Of a DNA stretch of 64,000 bases, positions 15,641-24,391 are shown in pieces. Both the position numbers and the translations under genes were made by a program. The notes under the pieces were generated by a model. It was not told the origin of the DNA, did not search any database, and was given only the letters and a program-made list of their open reading frames with translations. How positions within the stretch are numbered: the stretch's first letter is position 1; every line of letters starts with the position of its first letter. The stretch comes from Bin87 sp965204905 (GTDB lineage: Bacteria; Chloroflexota; Dehalococcoidia; Lucifugimonadales; UBA3495), in contig OZ242042.1 of assembly GCA_965204905.1 (NCBI GenBank), positions 1,116,001 to 1,180,000 of the forward strand, written 5' to 3'.

Positions 15641-16492
15641 ATGTCAGTAGGAATTATCGTGCCCCTGCCGGCCTACACTCTTGACCCGGCGTTTATCGCC
15701 AGGAAGGCGGAGGAACTGGGGTTTGAGTCAATCTGGTACCACGAGCATCCCATCCTGCCGGTGACCAGCGCCAGCCCGTTCCCAGCCACGGGCGGCGAAA
15801 TTCCGTGGACCTATAGGCACTTCTCTGATCCCTATATGTCGCTGGCGATGGCGGCAGCCGTAACCGACCGGATCAAGCTTTGCACCGGCATCACGCTGGT
15901 ACCCGAGCGCAACCCGCTGATACTCGCCAAGCAGATCTCAGTGCTGGACCGGCACAGCAACGGCCGGTTCGTGTTCGGCATCGGGGCCGGTTGGAACCGC
16001 GAGGAAACCGAGATGATGGGCGGCGACTTCGATCACCGCTGGACGCAGACCGAGGAGGCCATCGGCGCGCTCAAGGAACTGTGGACGCAGGAGCAGGCCG
16101 AATTCCACGGGAAGTATTACAACTTCCCGCCGGTGTACATGTATCCCAAGCCGGTGCAGCAGCCGCACCCGCCGGTGCTGCTGGGCGGCAACGCGCGGAA
16201 CGTGCTGCGGCGAGTGGTGCGCTACGGTGACGGCTGGCTACCCAACCGAACTACGCCGGCGCAAATTGAGGATAGCCGCCAGCAGCTGGACGCCCTGGCC
16301 GCCGAACGGGGCCGCGATCCCCAGGCATTGACCATATCGGTATTTGGCCAGCCGCCCGAAACCACGCGGCAGACTGTCGATGATTTCCTCAACGCGGGCG
16401 CGCTGCGCGTCTGCGTCTGGCCCAACCATTCGGACAGCGAGGAGGAGATGGGGCAGCAATTGGAGAGGATGGCGGAGGAGTTGGTGCGGTAG
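15641..16492 (+). CDS. LLM class F420-dependent oxidoreductase
   Basis: A 283-residue luciferase-like protein of the shorter F420-dependent type: FESIWYHEHPILP near residues 27-39, DRIKLCTGITLVPERNPLILAKQ, and RFVFGIGAGWNREE, the F420-binding turn characteristic of this subgroup. ATG 15641 follows AAGGAGCAG; the upstream frame extension lacks similarity. Monocistronic. Expected to catalyse hydride transfer with F420H2 on an unidentified substrate. Confidence 0.88.
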   Translation: MSVGIIVPLPAYTLDPAFIARKAEELGFESIWYHEHPILPVTSASPFPATGGEIPWTYRHFSDPYMSLAMAAAVTDRIKLCTGITLVPERNPLILAKQISVLDRHSNGRFVFGIGAGWNREETEMMGGDFDHRWTQTEEAIGALKELWTQEQAEFHGKYYNFPPVYMYPKPVQQPHPPVLLGGNARNVLRRVVRYGDGWLPNRTTPAQIEDSRQQLDALAAERGRDPQALTISVFGQPPETTRQTVDDFLNAGALRVCVWPNHSDSEEEMGQQLERMAEELVR

Positions 16493-16597
16493 AGTCGATG
16501 GCATCGTCGTTGCTGGTATGGCTGGCCCCATAGGTGTTTGTCTTGACTAGGGGGCTACCGTGTCAGCAGGACAATCAATCTTCTAACTGGAGGGTTT

Positions 16598-17299
16598 ATG
16601 ATCCGCCAAACGCTGAAATACAGCCTGATAGTCGTTGCCGCCGCGATTGTCGGTTACGCGGCCTTGACGGTGTACGGGGAGGTAACGCAGACGGAAGCTG
16701 CCAAGATGACCGATTCCGTGCAGCTCGCTGAAAATCAGGCAGAAAATATGAACCGCGCCTTGGGTGATGTGAGTGTGTTTGCCGGCGGGAACCCGAGTGG
16801 TAATTCTTTGGAATCAGGCCCCCATCCTGAAACTTCCGAGATCGCCAAAATCACCAGTATTGAAGTGCTAATTGATAGGTGGGAGCCTCCCTACAATGAC
16901 GCCAAACTTGCCTATATCAAGTTTGAAGCTGCGATAGACAATGCTAAAGTCAATGCAGCCGGCTACTTTGCTGCGCAGCAGGCACTTACTGAGCGGATCA
17001 ACGACCCGACAACCAAGGCCCAGGCTCGCGAGGACGACGATAGAGATCTAGCCCTGTATAGGAAATGGGAAACGCAGGCGGATTCTGCGCTGGCCAAAGC
17101 CCGGGCCATCGGAACGCAACTGGATGATATGGACGCAAGCCTGCGCAAACTGGAACTGCGAGCCGATTTCGTTTTCGATGCCTCGTCATTCCAGGATGTA
17201 CCGATAGCAATACAGGAGTTGAACGCCGAGCTGAGCGAGTTCAGGGCGGCGAGCGAAATCATCAGGGCCACTACTGAGTCTCCATTTGAGGCCAAATGA
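16598..17299 (+). CDS. Membrane-anchored hypothetical protein, helical
   Basis: A 233-residue protein with a single N-terminal hydrophobic helix (YSLIVVAAAIVGYAALTVYG, residues 8-27) and a largely helical, acidic exterior domain with Ala/Gln/Glu/Asp-rich heptads (about 95-200). No family recognised. GGAGGG precedes the ATG. It overlaps the next gene by 4 bases and belongs to a three-gene set with a CAP-domain protein, which suggests a cell-envelope role. Base composition is less GC-rich than the flanking catabolic genes. Confidence 0.6.
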   Translation: MIRQTLKYSLIVVAAAIVGYAALTVYGEVTQTEAAKMTDSVQLAENQAENMNRALGDVSVFAGGNPSGNSLESGPHPETSEIAKITSIEVLIDRWEPPYNDAKLAYIKFEAAIDNAKVNAAGYFAAQQALTERINDPTTKAQAREDDDRDLALYRKWETQADSALAKARAIGTQLDDMDASLRKLELRADFVFDASSFQDVPIAIQELNAELSEFRAASEIIRATTESPFEAK

Positions 17300-17862
17300 C
17301 CATGAGGGAAAGGAGTCGGACTCGGCAATCTGGCGACCAAGACCAGACCAAAAACCGCGAGTTGATCACGTTAATCATGCGGTTGGTCGCTTTTGCGGCC
17401 ACGTTGATACCACTCGCGGTTATGGCATTGCCGTGGGTGATGCTGGACGGCACCGGAGAAGCGGTTAGCGGTGTCGGAGTGGTTGCACTACTGGTGCCAC
17501 CTATGAGCGAATATCTCTATGCGGTGTCTCCAGTGCAGGCAGGCATCCTAATCGTGGGACCGATCTTGGTGACGCTGTTGACGATCATCACCAGTTACAA
17601 CTACGGGCGCCGCCGGTCGATCTACTGGGCCCCACCGGCAATGTTGATCGTGTCTGTGGGCATTGCCTATGGAGCCACTGATTTGGTTACCGCCACCGAA
17701 CCTGGTTTGGTAATTGTGATGGCAGTTTCGGCACTGCTTACCTTGCACCAAGTAGCGATTCGCATTCAGGTAATCTTGCGCCGTAAGATGAAGATGCCCC
17801 AGATATACCGAGCGCTGGCTGTGATCACCGGGATGGGACACTATCGCTGGTCAGAAGGGTAA
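17296..17862 (+). CDS. Four-TM hypothetical membrane protein
   Basis: A 188-residue protein. The polar N-terminal 22 residues are followed by about four hydrophobic helices (28-50, 70-100 in two parts, 115-135, 138-158) and a basic C-terminus. ATGA overlap with the upstream gene shows translational coupling. No known family is recognised; it may form a complex with the upstream anchored coiled protein. Confidence 0.6.
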   Translation: MTMRERSRTRQSGDQDQTKNRELITLIMRLVAFAATLIPLAVMALPWVMLDGTGEAVSGVGVVALLVPPMSEYLYAVSPVQAGILIVGPILVTLLTIITSYNYGRRRSIYWAPPAMLIVSVGIAYGATDLVTATEPGLVIVMAVSALLTLHQVAIRIQVILRRKMKMPQIYRALAVITGMGHYRWSEG

Positions 17863-17917
17863 CATTGCCCGGACGAGCGAAACCAGTCCTTAGGTAGCTT
17901 CACTTGCGGAGTGCGTC

Positions 17918-18694
17918 ATGCCACCCAGAATGCGCAGGAGGGGAAATGGCAAGGCTTTGCCAGTGGCAATCGCGGTGATGATTGGCCTGGCCATCGCTGG
18001 GGTAGCTTACTGGTATCAAAATCCGGATCTCGAGTTGAGCTTCCCACGCGGCGTAGCTGATTGGGGCACTGACGAATCTTCACGGGAACAAGCACCCGAA
18101 TCGTTTGCTGAAATAACGGCTACCAGTACCCCGGATGACGCGCCGCGGCGTGCCGCCACTCCGGTCGCAGATCGCGATACTGTGGGGCAGTTACGCCGAC
18201 TAATCCCACAAGTGAGCAGCGAGTCAGGGGAAAAGCGCGAAGTACGTGAACAGGTGGAGGCCGCCGCGAGAGTGTCGGAATTGGAATTGAAGGTGCATGC
18301 CGGCATCAACGCAGAGCGTGCCAAACACGGCGGATCGCCACTTCAATGGGACGAGGGCTTGGCGTCCGTTGCTAGAGCCCACAGCGACGATATGACCGGT
18401 CGGAGTTACTTCAGCCATGACACACCAGAAGGCCTGGATCCGACTGACCGATTGCACCGGGCAGGGCTCAACTGCCGCAAAGGATACCGATACGGCATCG
18501 CAGAGAACATAGCCATCGAAACAACCCTGAGAAGCCTGGACCGAACCGCAGAGGAGGCGGTTCGAGGCTGGATGAATAGTCCTGGGCACAGGACCAATCT
18601 TCTGGGTAGGGAGTATGATAGGACAGGGGTCGGCGCTTCGTTTGGAACATGGCGTGGGTACAAAGCGGTGTACCTGACTCAGGTATTTTGCTAA
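17918..18694 (+). CDS. CAP-domain (YkwD/SCP-like) extracytoplasmic protein
   Basis: A 258-residue protein: a basic N-terminus, a signal-anchor helix at residues 15-32, a disordered linker to about 110, then a CAP/SCP domain. Domain motifs: H-S-D-D-M...YFSHDTPEG (about 165-185), AENIA, VRGWMNSPGHRTNLL and the terminal YLTQVF strand. The paired His residues match the CAP cavity. Two C-terminal-half cysteines (C in GLNCRKG and the terminal C) could form a disulfide. It is a surface or secreted protein; bacterial CAP proteins bind small hydrophobic ligands or remodel the envelope. Confidence 0.85.
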   Translation: MPPRMRRRGNGKALPVAIAVMIGLAIAGVAYWYQNPDLELSFPRGVADWGTDESSREQAPESFAEITATSTPDDAPRRAATPVADRDTVGQLRRLIPQVSSESGEKREVREQVEAAARVSELELKVHAGINAERAKHGGSPLQWDEGLASVARAHSDDMTGRSYFSHDTPEGLDPTDRLHRAGLNCRKGYRYGIAENIAIETTLRSLDRTAEEAVRGWMNSPGHRTNLLGREYDRTGVGASFGTWRGYKAVYLTQVFC

Positions 18695-18715
18695 CTTTCA
18701 TCGGAGGTAACAATC

Positions 18716-19765
18716 ATGGCAACTTATGTGTACGTGGCGGCGCAGGATGACAACAAGGTATCCATCTTTACGATGGACGAGGCCAGCGGCGCATTGACTA
18801 TCGTGGGGGAGGAGCCGGTTTCAGGCGGGCCTTCCCTGCTGGCGATCAGCCCCGACAAGCAGACGCTGTACGCCGGGCACCGGGAGGTTCCTGAGATCAC
18901 CAGCCACAGCATTGACCAGCAGACCGGTGAGTTGACGCAAACAGGATCGGTCACTCCGCCGGGTCAGCCGGCGTTCCTGGCCACGGACCGGACCGGCCGT
19001 TTCCTGCTGTCGTCGTACTACGCGGACGGCAAGGCCGCGGTGCATCCGCTGGGCGACGACGGCAGCGTGGGCGCAGAGGCGACGTGCGTGCTTGACACCG
19101 ACACGGGCGCGCACTCCATCCAAACCGACCGTTCTAACCGCTTCGCCTATGTACCGCACATCGCCCGGCAGAATGACAACGTGCTGGAGCCGCCCAAGAA
19201 CATTCCGGCGCCCAACATCATCTACCAGTTCCGCTTCGACGAGTCCAGCGGCACGCTTGCGGCCAACGACCCGCCGACGCTGGCGCAAGACGATATGATC
19301 GGTCCGCGTCATCTTACGTATCACCCTTCCCTGGACATTGTGTACTTCTCCAACGAGCAGGGGTGCAGCGTGTCGTCCTACACCATTGGCGGTGATGGGA
19401 GGCTTACGCCACTGGAAACTGTATCCACCCTCCCGGCCGGAGTCAGTGAGCGTAACACCTGCTCGCAGATCCAGTTTTCGCCGGACGGGAATCTACTGTT
19501 CGTGCCGAACCGGGGACACAACAGCATCGCCAGCTTCACGGTGGACGGTGAGGGCCGCTTGACTCCCGCTGACCACGCGGCCACCGAGGCCGTGCCCAGC
19601 GCATTCAGCCTAGACCCGTCCGGTCGGTACGTATTCGCCGCCGGCTCAGCTACCGGGCAATTGGCGTCCTACAGCATCGACGGCAAGACGGGCGCGATGT
19701 CGCCTCTTGGCGCCTATGCCGTGGGCGAGCGGCCCATGTGGGTGTTGACGACGACGCTGGGGTAG
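18716..19765 (+). CDS. Lactonase family beta-propeller (6-phosphogluconolactonase-like)
   Basis: A 349-residue seven-bladed propeller of the YbhE/Pgl lactonase type. Repeats include FTMDEASGALTIVG, SIDQQTGELTQTG, FRFDESSGTLAAN and YSIDGKTGAMSPLG, each of the form [FY]-x-[ID]-x-x-x-G-x-L. GPRHLTYHPS and SQIQFSPDGNLLFVPNRG are conserved blocks. GGAGGTAAC precedes the ATG, 22 bases after the CAP gene. Likely acts on sugar lactones; no pentose-phosphate genes are nearby. Confidence 0.85.
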   Translation: MATYVYVAAQDDNKVSIFTMDEASGALTIVGEEPVSGGPSLLAISPDKQTLYAGHREVPEITSHSIDQQTGELTQTGSVTPPGQPAFLATDRTGRFLLSSYYADGKAAVHPLGDDGSVGAEATCVLDTDTGAHSIQTDRSNRFAYVPHIARQNDNVLEPPKNIPAPNIIYQFRFDESSGTLAANDPPTLAQDDMIGPRHLTYHPSLDIVYFSNEQGCSVSSYTIGGDGRLTPLETVSTLPAGVSERNTCSQIQFSPDGNLLFVPNRGHNSIASFTVDGEGRLTPADHAATEAVPSAFSLDPSGRYVFAAGSATGQLASYSIDGKTGAMSPLGAYAVGERPMWVLTTTLG

Positions 19766-19805
19766 CGGCCCTGGGTAGTCCCCTTTTTCTGGAAATCCGC
19801 CGCCG

Positions 19806-20501
19806 TCAGCTTCCCCGCAGGCGGCGGATTTCTTCCCGCAGGCGGATGTTTTCCTGCTCCGGGTGTTCGTATTCCCGGCCGGTTTCGGGGTCGTGGACGG
19901 TGAACAGTTCATTGCCCTGGTAGCGGAAGTTGAGGTTCAGCAGGGGGCTGGTGGAACCTACGACGATGCCACCGTACTCCAACAAAGGCAGCCGTTGGTA
20001 TTGTCCATCAACGAGACGCTCGCCGATTACGGCCTGTCCTAACATCTCGCCGCCGGTGGGGTCAAAGCGCCAGTACTCGGGGACGCCCAGCATCTGATAG
20101 GTGTCGCGCTTGCGGCCCGCATCGTTGCGGTAAGTGCTGGGTGAGGCAATCTCCACCGCCACATCGGGCGGCTTGCCGTTCTGTATCGGGTCGTATCCCA
20201 CGCGGCGGCGAATGGCGTAGCTATCCACGTTGAGGGCGATGAGGATGTCGGGGCGTATGTTGGGAAACCGGCGGGTGACCGGGTCGCGGTCGCCGTAGTA
20301 AATCGGGATTTCGCTGCCAATGAGGATAGTCGGATGGACGGGGTAGTGGCGGCCAGGGGTAAGCGCGGAGCGCAACTTGGCGGTCAGGTCATGCTCGGGA
20401 GGGCCTTGCTGCATATCCTTTTCTTCTTTTTCCAGGTGGGGGTACGGCTCCCACTGCTCGGAGTCCGGCGGTTTGGCGTTGGCTTGGGTGAAAGTCGTCA
20501 T
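19806..20501 (-). CDS. Uma2 family (DUF820) PD-(D/E)XK-like protein
   Basis: A 231-residue protein with the Uma2 endonuclease-like core: NIRPDILIALN, GKPPDVAVEIASPSTYRNDAGRKRDTYQMLGVPEYWRFDP, with putative catalytic D (PD), E (VEIASPS) and K (RKRD) and the family's G-V-x-E-Y-W-x-x-D-P. The C-terminal helix is charged. The start at 20501 (MTTFTQ) follows GGGGAGCG; the longer frame is unlikely. Uma2 proteins are abundant in cyanobacteria and Chloroflexota and have no established role. Confidence 0.85.
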   Translation of the reverse strand: MTTFTQANAKPPDSEQWEPYPHLEKEEKDMQQGPPEHDLTAKLRSALTPGRHYPVHPTILIGSEIPIYYGDRDPVTRRFPNIRPDILIALNVDSYAIRRRVGYDPIQNGKPPDVAVEIASPSTYRNDAGRKRDTYQMLGVPEYWRFDPTGGEMLGQAVIGERLVDGQYQRLPLLEYGGIVVGSTSPLLNLNFRYQGNELFTVHDPETGREYEHPEQENIRLREEIRRLRGS

Positions 20502-20673
20502 AAGTCGCTCCCCGCGGCGGCCTGCGTTGAGGTCATGCCCGCGTTGATTATAGCGGATGCCAACGCCGAACACCGCGGTTGATGGTCACCAGGCCGGAGA
20601 ATAGCGTCGCAATCGTTCCGGCGATGCGATACCATGTGCGGCGCAATCAACTATGAATTCAGGGAGGTTCACC

Positions 20674-21456
20674 ATGCGACTGGAAGGCAAGGTAGCGCTG
20701 ATCAGCGGCGGAGCGCGAGGGCAGGGGGCGGCGGAAGCGAGGCTTTTTGTCAAGGAAGGAGCCGCCGTAGTCATCGGCGACATTTTGGACGATGAGGGGC
20801 TGAAACTGGAAGCCGAGATCCGCGAGCTGGGCGGACAAGCAACCTTCGTACACCTGGACGTTACCGACGCCGACCAGTGGGCGGACGCCGTAACCGAGGC
20901 GGTGAGTCGCTACGGCAAGCTGGACATCCTGGTCAATAATGCCGGCATCGGCAGCACCAACGTGGGCGGGCTCAACGCGCCGCGCATTCACGAAGCGCCC
21001 ACCGAAGTATGGGACCAGATCATGGACGTGAACGGCAAGGGCGTGTTCCTGGGCACGCGGGCCGCGATCCCGGCGATGCGTACCGCCGGCGGAGGTTCTA
21101 TCATCAACATCTCGTCCATCGCCGGCCTGGTGGGACTCAGTCCCGGCTCAGGGGCGGGATCGGCTTACGCCAGTTCCAAGGGCGCGGTGCGTCTGCTGAC
21201 CAAGTCCACCGCAGTGCAATACGCCGGCGACGGCATCCGCTGCAACTCGGTCCATCCCGGCTACATTGACACGGCGATGACCGAGCGCATGATGTCCGAT
21301 CCTGAGATACGGCAGATGCGCCTCGACGCGACGCCTATAGGGCGTATTGGCACGGTGGACGACATCGCTAACGGGGTGCTGTTCCTGGCATCGGACGAAG
21401 CGTCCTTTATGACGGGCAGCGAGCTGGTAATCGACGGGGGCTATACGGCGCAGTAA
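20674..21456 (+). CDS. Short-chain dehydrogenase/reductase
   Basis: A 260-residue classical SDR. The nucleotide motif is SGGARGQG (residues 11-18), in place of TGxxxGxG. NNAG is at 88-91, the catalytic S148 in INISSIAG, and Y165/K169 in the YASSK motif. The PG motif (VHPGYIDTAM) and C-terminal MTGSELVIDGGYTAQ are present. ATG 20674 has GGGAGG upstream. Likely NAD-dependent, acting on a secondary alcohol or ketone in catabolism; similar to 3-alpha/20-beta-hydroxysteroid and cyclohexanol dehydrogenases. Confidence 0.9.
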   Translation: MRLEGKVALISGGARGQGAAEARLFVKEGAAVVIGDILDDEGLKLEAEIRELGGQATFVHLDVTDADQWADAVTEAVSRYGKLDILVNNAGIGSTNVGGLNAPRIHEAPTEVWDQIMDVNGKGVFLGTRAAIPAMRTAGGGSIINISSIAGLVGLSPGSGAGSAYASSKGAVRLLTKSTAVQYAGDGIRCNSVHPGYIDTAMTERMMSDPEIRQMRLDATPIGRIGTVDDIANGVLFLASDEASFMTGSELVIDGGYTAQ

Positions 21457-21499
21457 CGTCAGGTCAGTCCGGCGGGTAGGCGGATGGTAAAATAGCGTC

Positions 21500-21934
21500 G
21501 TGAACTGGCGACGCGTTGAACGTTGGGCTACCATTGCGCTCTACACCGCAGCCAGCGTAGCGGTGGTTATTTTGCTGGCGGAGGAACTGCTTCCTGTCGG
21601 CTCGCTGGTACAATGGCTGGCTCAAAGGGCAGCGCATTATCTGACTCGATTGGGCGACATTGGCGGCGGCGCACTTCTGGCGTTCATCTTCGTCGCCTTG
21701 CTCATCATGGGAGGAATCTGGCTTATGGTACTGATTGCAGAAGGCGTTGAGCGACTGTCCACGATTATCAAGGAGATGAGGGGTCGTGACGAGCAGCTGA
21801 AAGCGGCTGCCCGTGAGGCAGGGCGCGAGGCAGGGCGCGAAGAAATGAGGGGCATTGTCCGGGAACGCTTGCTAGAGCGCGGCATTAACCCCGACGATAT
21901 TCTTCCGCCGGAAGATACCGAGGACGAAGAATAA
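21500..21934 (+). CDS. Small two-TM protein with charged helical tail
   Basis: A 144-residue protein starting at GTG 21500. Two hydrophobic helices (about 11-33 and 55-82) are followed by a charged helix with AAAREAGREAGREEMRGIVRER repeats and an acidic C-terminus PPEDTEDEE. No family recognised. The architecture is like the gene at 10963-11454: two TM helices then a cytoplasmic coiled coil. Confidence 0.55.
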   Translation: MNWRRVERWATIALYTAASVAVVILLAEELLPVGSLVQWLAQRAAHYLTRLGDIGGGALLAFIFVALLIMGGIWLMVLIAEGVERLSTIIKEMRGRDEQLKAAAREAGREAGREEMRGIVRERLLERGINPDDILPPEDTEDEE

Positions 21935-21943
21935 CGTCCAGCC

Positions 21944-23359
21944 TCACTTAACCGCGTGCAGTTGGCCGTCTTCCGTTCGCACCAGGAGGCGGTCTTCCGC
22001 ATATACGGGACTGACGCGGATGGGAGCGGTCAATTGCACGCGCCAACGCTCCGCGCCGTCCTGCCGGTTCAACCCGTAGAGCAGACCGGACTTGTCGCCA
22101 AATATCACAAGATCTCCCACAACCACCGGCGACGCTACGATGCCGTCTTCGGCCTGGAACTGCCATTGTTCTTCGCCGGTTATCGCGTCCACCCCGTAAA
22201 GCTTGCCCAGGGTGTCACCGACGTAGAGCCGGTCGCCGGCTACGGCTGGGGCCGATATGATGCCCTCGGTGCGCTTCACGCGGCCAGAGGTTCCTTCCGG
22301 GTAGTCCGGACCGAAACGCCAGCGGTCGCCCGGCTGGGCCGGTGGAGACGGCAGTGGGAAACCCCACAGCCATAGCTGAGACCAGGTGCGAGTTACCGCA
22401 TACTGCGCGGGGTATTCCAGGGCGTCGCCGTCCATGGCGTAAAGCTGGCGGCCGGACACGAAGTAGGACTGGTTGTTGGCCGTTACCGGCGCGGCGACCA
22501 GGGACGCGGAGGTGCGGAACCGAGCGCGTTCCTGGCCGGTGCGGGCGTCCAACGCGTACAGGCTGCGGTCAGCGGACGCGACGTACACGATCTTGTCGCC
22601 CACCGCGACCGGAGAGCGTACCTCGCCCAGGGTTTTGTGCTGCCAAATGAGTTCGCCCGTAGTCGCGTTGACGGCGTAGGTAACGCCGTCCAGCCCGCCG
22701 GCGTACACGATGCCATCGGCCACGGAGACGGGGCCGGCGGTGGAGTCGGACATCGCGTACTCCCACAGGATTTCATGAGATGATGCGTCGCGGGCGACGA
22801 GGCGGCGGTCGGGCATCGAGTAGTACAGCGTTCCATCGGCCAGGGCCAGGGAGTTGCCGATAGGCCCGGTCGCGGGCAGGGATTCCAACTCGTCGCCTGT
22901 CCCCGCATCCAGGACGGCGATGCGGAAGTGGGCGCCCAGGTAGATGCGTCCGTTCGCCACCACCGGGGCGGCCAGCGTCGCCGGGCCGGCGTCCACGCTC
23001 CAAGCCAATTCTCCCCGGGGTTCCGAAAGGACGTCGGCGACAAAGCGGGTTTGACCCAGGTTGCGGCCGGTCATGGTCCACTGCTGGCCGTCGGACGCGG
23101 AATCGAAAACCGCGTCGGGTTGACGGGTTAGTTTGACCGGATCGGGTATGAACGGGAAATTCAGCCAGACGACGATGCCGATGACCACCACGGCCACCAC
23201 GGCGAGGGCTACGTTGCGACGGGACAGAAACCGGCGTCGTCTTGGGACTTCCTGCGCCCAATCGGGCAACAGCGGGTCCGACTCCGTGCCGTCGGGTTGG
23301 AATTCCGGTGGCGAATCGGGCGATGGTGTGGCGTTAGTCGGGGTTGTGGACATGGGCAA
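21944..23359 (-). CDS. PQQ-like beta-propeller repeat protein, membrane-anchored
   Basis: A 471-residue protein. A Pro/Ser/Thr-rich cytoplasmic N-terminus of about 45 residues precedes a single TM helix (VALAVVAVVVIGIVVWLNFPF). The exterior domain has about seven PQQ/BamB-type blades of the form A-x-D-x-x-T-G-E-x-x-W-x-x-x (e.g. YAVNATTGELIWQHKTLGEV, YGVDAITGEEQWQFQAEDG). The downstream position after the ABC permeases may be read-through. BamB-like scaffolding or extracytoplasmic binding is likely; pyrroloquinoline-quinone ligands are not evident, so no dehydrogenase activity is proposed. Confidence 0.85.
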   Translation of the reverse strand: MPMSTTPTNATPSPDSPPEFQPDGTESDPLLPDWAQEVPRRRRFLSRRNVALAVVAVVVIGIVVWLNFPFIPDPVKLTRQPDAVFDSASDGQQWTMTGRNLGQTRFVADVLSEPRGELAWSVDAGPATLAAPVVANGRIYLGAHFRIAVLDAGTGDELESLPATGPIGNSLALADGTLYYSMPDRRLVARDASSHEILWEYAMSDSTAGPVSVADGIVYAGGLDGVTYAVNATTGELIWQHKTLGEVRSPVAVGDKIVYVASADRSLYALDARTGQERARFRTSASLVAAPVTANNQSYFVSGRQLYAMDGDALEYPAQYAVTRTWSQLWLWGFPLPSPPAQPGDRWRFGPDYPEGTSGRVKRTEGIISAPAVAGDRLYVGDTLGKLYGVDAITGEEQWQFQAEDGIVASPVVVGDLVIFGDKSGLLYGLNRQDGAERWRVQLTAPIRVSPVYAEDRLLVRTEDGQLHAVK

Positions 23360-23419
23360 AAGGTTGGCGGGATGTGCCTTGACACCCCGCCGTTGAACCT
23401 CGGGATTATGGTCGAACCA

Positions 23420-24343
23420 TTATACGTTGCGCAGCTTGGGATCCAGGCGGTCGCGCAGCCAGTCGCCCAGCAAGTTCATGGAGAGCACGGTGAGCACGAT
23501 GGCGAGGGTTGGGAAGAAGAACAGCCACCACGCCGTTACGATGAGGGCGCGCCCATCGGCCACCATGAGGCCCCAGGCCGGCGTCGGTTTAACGAGGCCG
23601 GCGCCGAGGAAGCTCAGCGTTGACTCCAAGATGATGACGTGGCCAACCTCCAGGGTGGCGAGGACGACCACGGTGTTGACGACGTTGGGGAAAATATGGC
23701 GAACCATGATGCGGGTGGGCGACGCGCCGGCCACCTGGGCGCGGGCGATGAAGTCCTGCTGTTTGATGGCCAGAGCCTCGCCGCGAACCATGCGGGCGAA
23801 CCTGGCCCACAGGAGCAACGCGATGACCAGCACCACCGTCTGGAATCCCGGCCCGCTCACCGCCACCAGCACCAATGCCAACAGGATAGATGGGAAGGCC
23901 AGCTTGATGTCCACAATCCGCATTATCAGGTTGTCAACCCAGCCACCGCCGTAAGCGGCCAGCAGGCCCAGCACCGTGCCGACGCCCCCGCCCAACGCGA
24001 TGGCGAGCAGGGAGATGGAGAGGGAGATGCGCGCGCCGTGGATGATGCGGCTGAGGATGTCGAAGCCCTGGCGGTCGGTGCCCAGCACGTATTGCCAGCT
24101 GCCGCCTTCCAGCCAGGCCGGAGGCATCAGGCGAGCGCGGAGGTTGACGTCCACGGGGTCGTGAGGTGAGATGAGGTTGGCGAAGACCGCCGGGATAATC
24201 AGCATCACCGCAAGGATGATCAATGGGATTATCGGTAACTGGCGGACGTTGAACACCACCTGTCCAAGCTTGCCGCGCTGGGGGAGAGCGCCAGCATCGG
24301 CAACTGGGCTGGCGGCGACCGGAGTTGCTGTTGGGGTGGTCAT
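23420..24343 (-). CDS. Peptide/nickel-type ABC transporter permease (DppC-like)
   Basis: A 307-residue inner-membrane permease. A Thr/Pro/Ala-rich N-tail leads into TM1 (IIPLIILAVMLIIPAVF), the family segment LGTDRQGFDILSRIIHGARISL, and four or five further TM helices. The cytoplasmic EAA loop (EALAIKQQDFIARAQVAGAS...RHIFPN) contacts the ATPase. It is the third gene of an operon with DppB-like and binding-protein genes. No ATPase (DppD/DppF) gene is in the window. Confidence 0.92.
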   Translation of the reverse strand: MTTPTATPVAASPVADAGALPQRGKLGQVVFNVRQLPIIPLIILAVMLIIPAVFANLISPHDPVDVNLRARLMPPAWLEGGSWQYVLGTDRQGFDILSRIIHGARISLSISLLAIALGGGVGTVLGLLAAYGGGWVDNLIMRIVDIKLAFPSILLALVLVAVSGPGFQTVVLVIALLLWARFARMVRGEALAIKQQDFIARAQVAGASPTRIMVRHIFPNVVNTVVVLATLEVGHVIILESTLSFLGAGLVKPTPAWGLMVADGRALIVTAWWLFFFPTLAIVLTVLSMNLLGDWLRDRLDPKLRNV

Positions 24344-24391
24344 TATTGCCTAATTCCTCGCGAGGACGGCCGTATTGGGCAGCCCGCTCGC

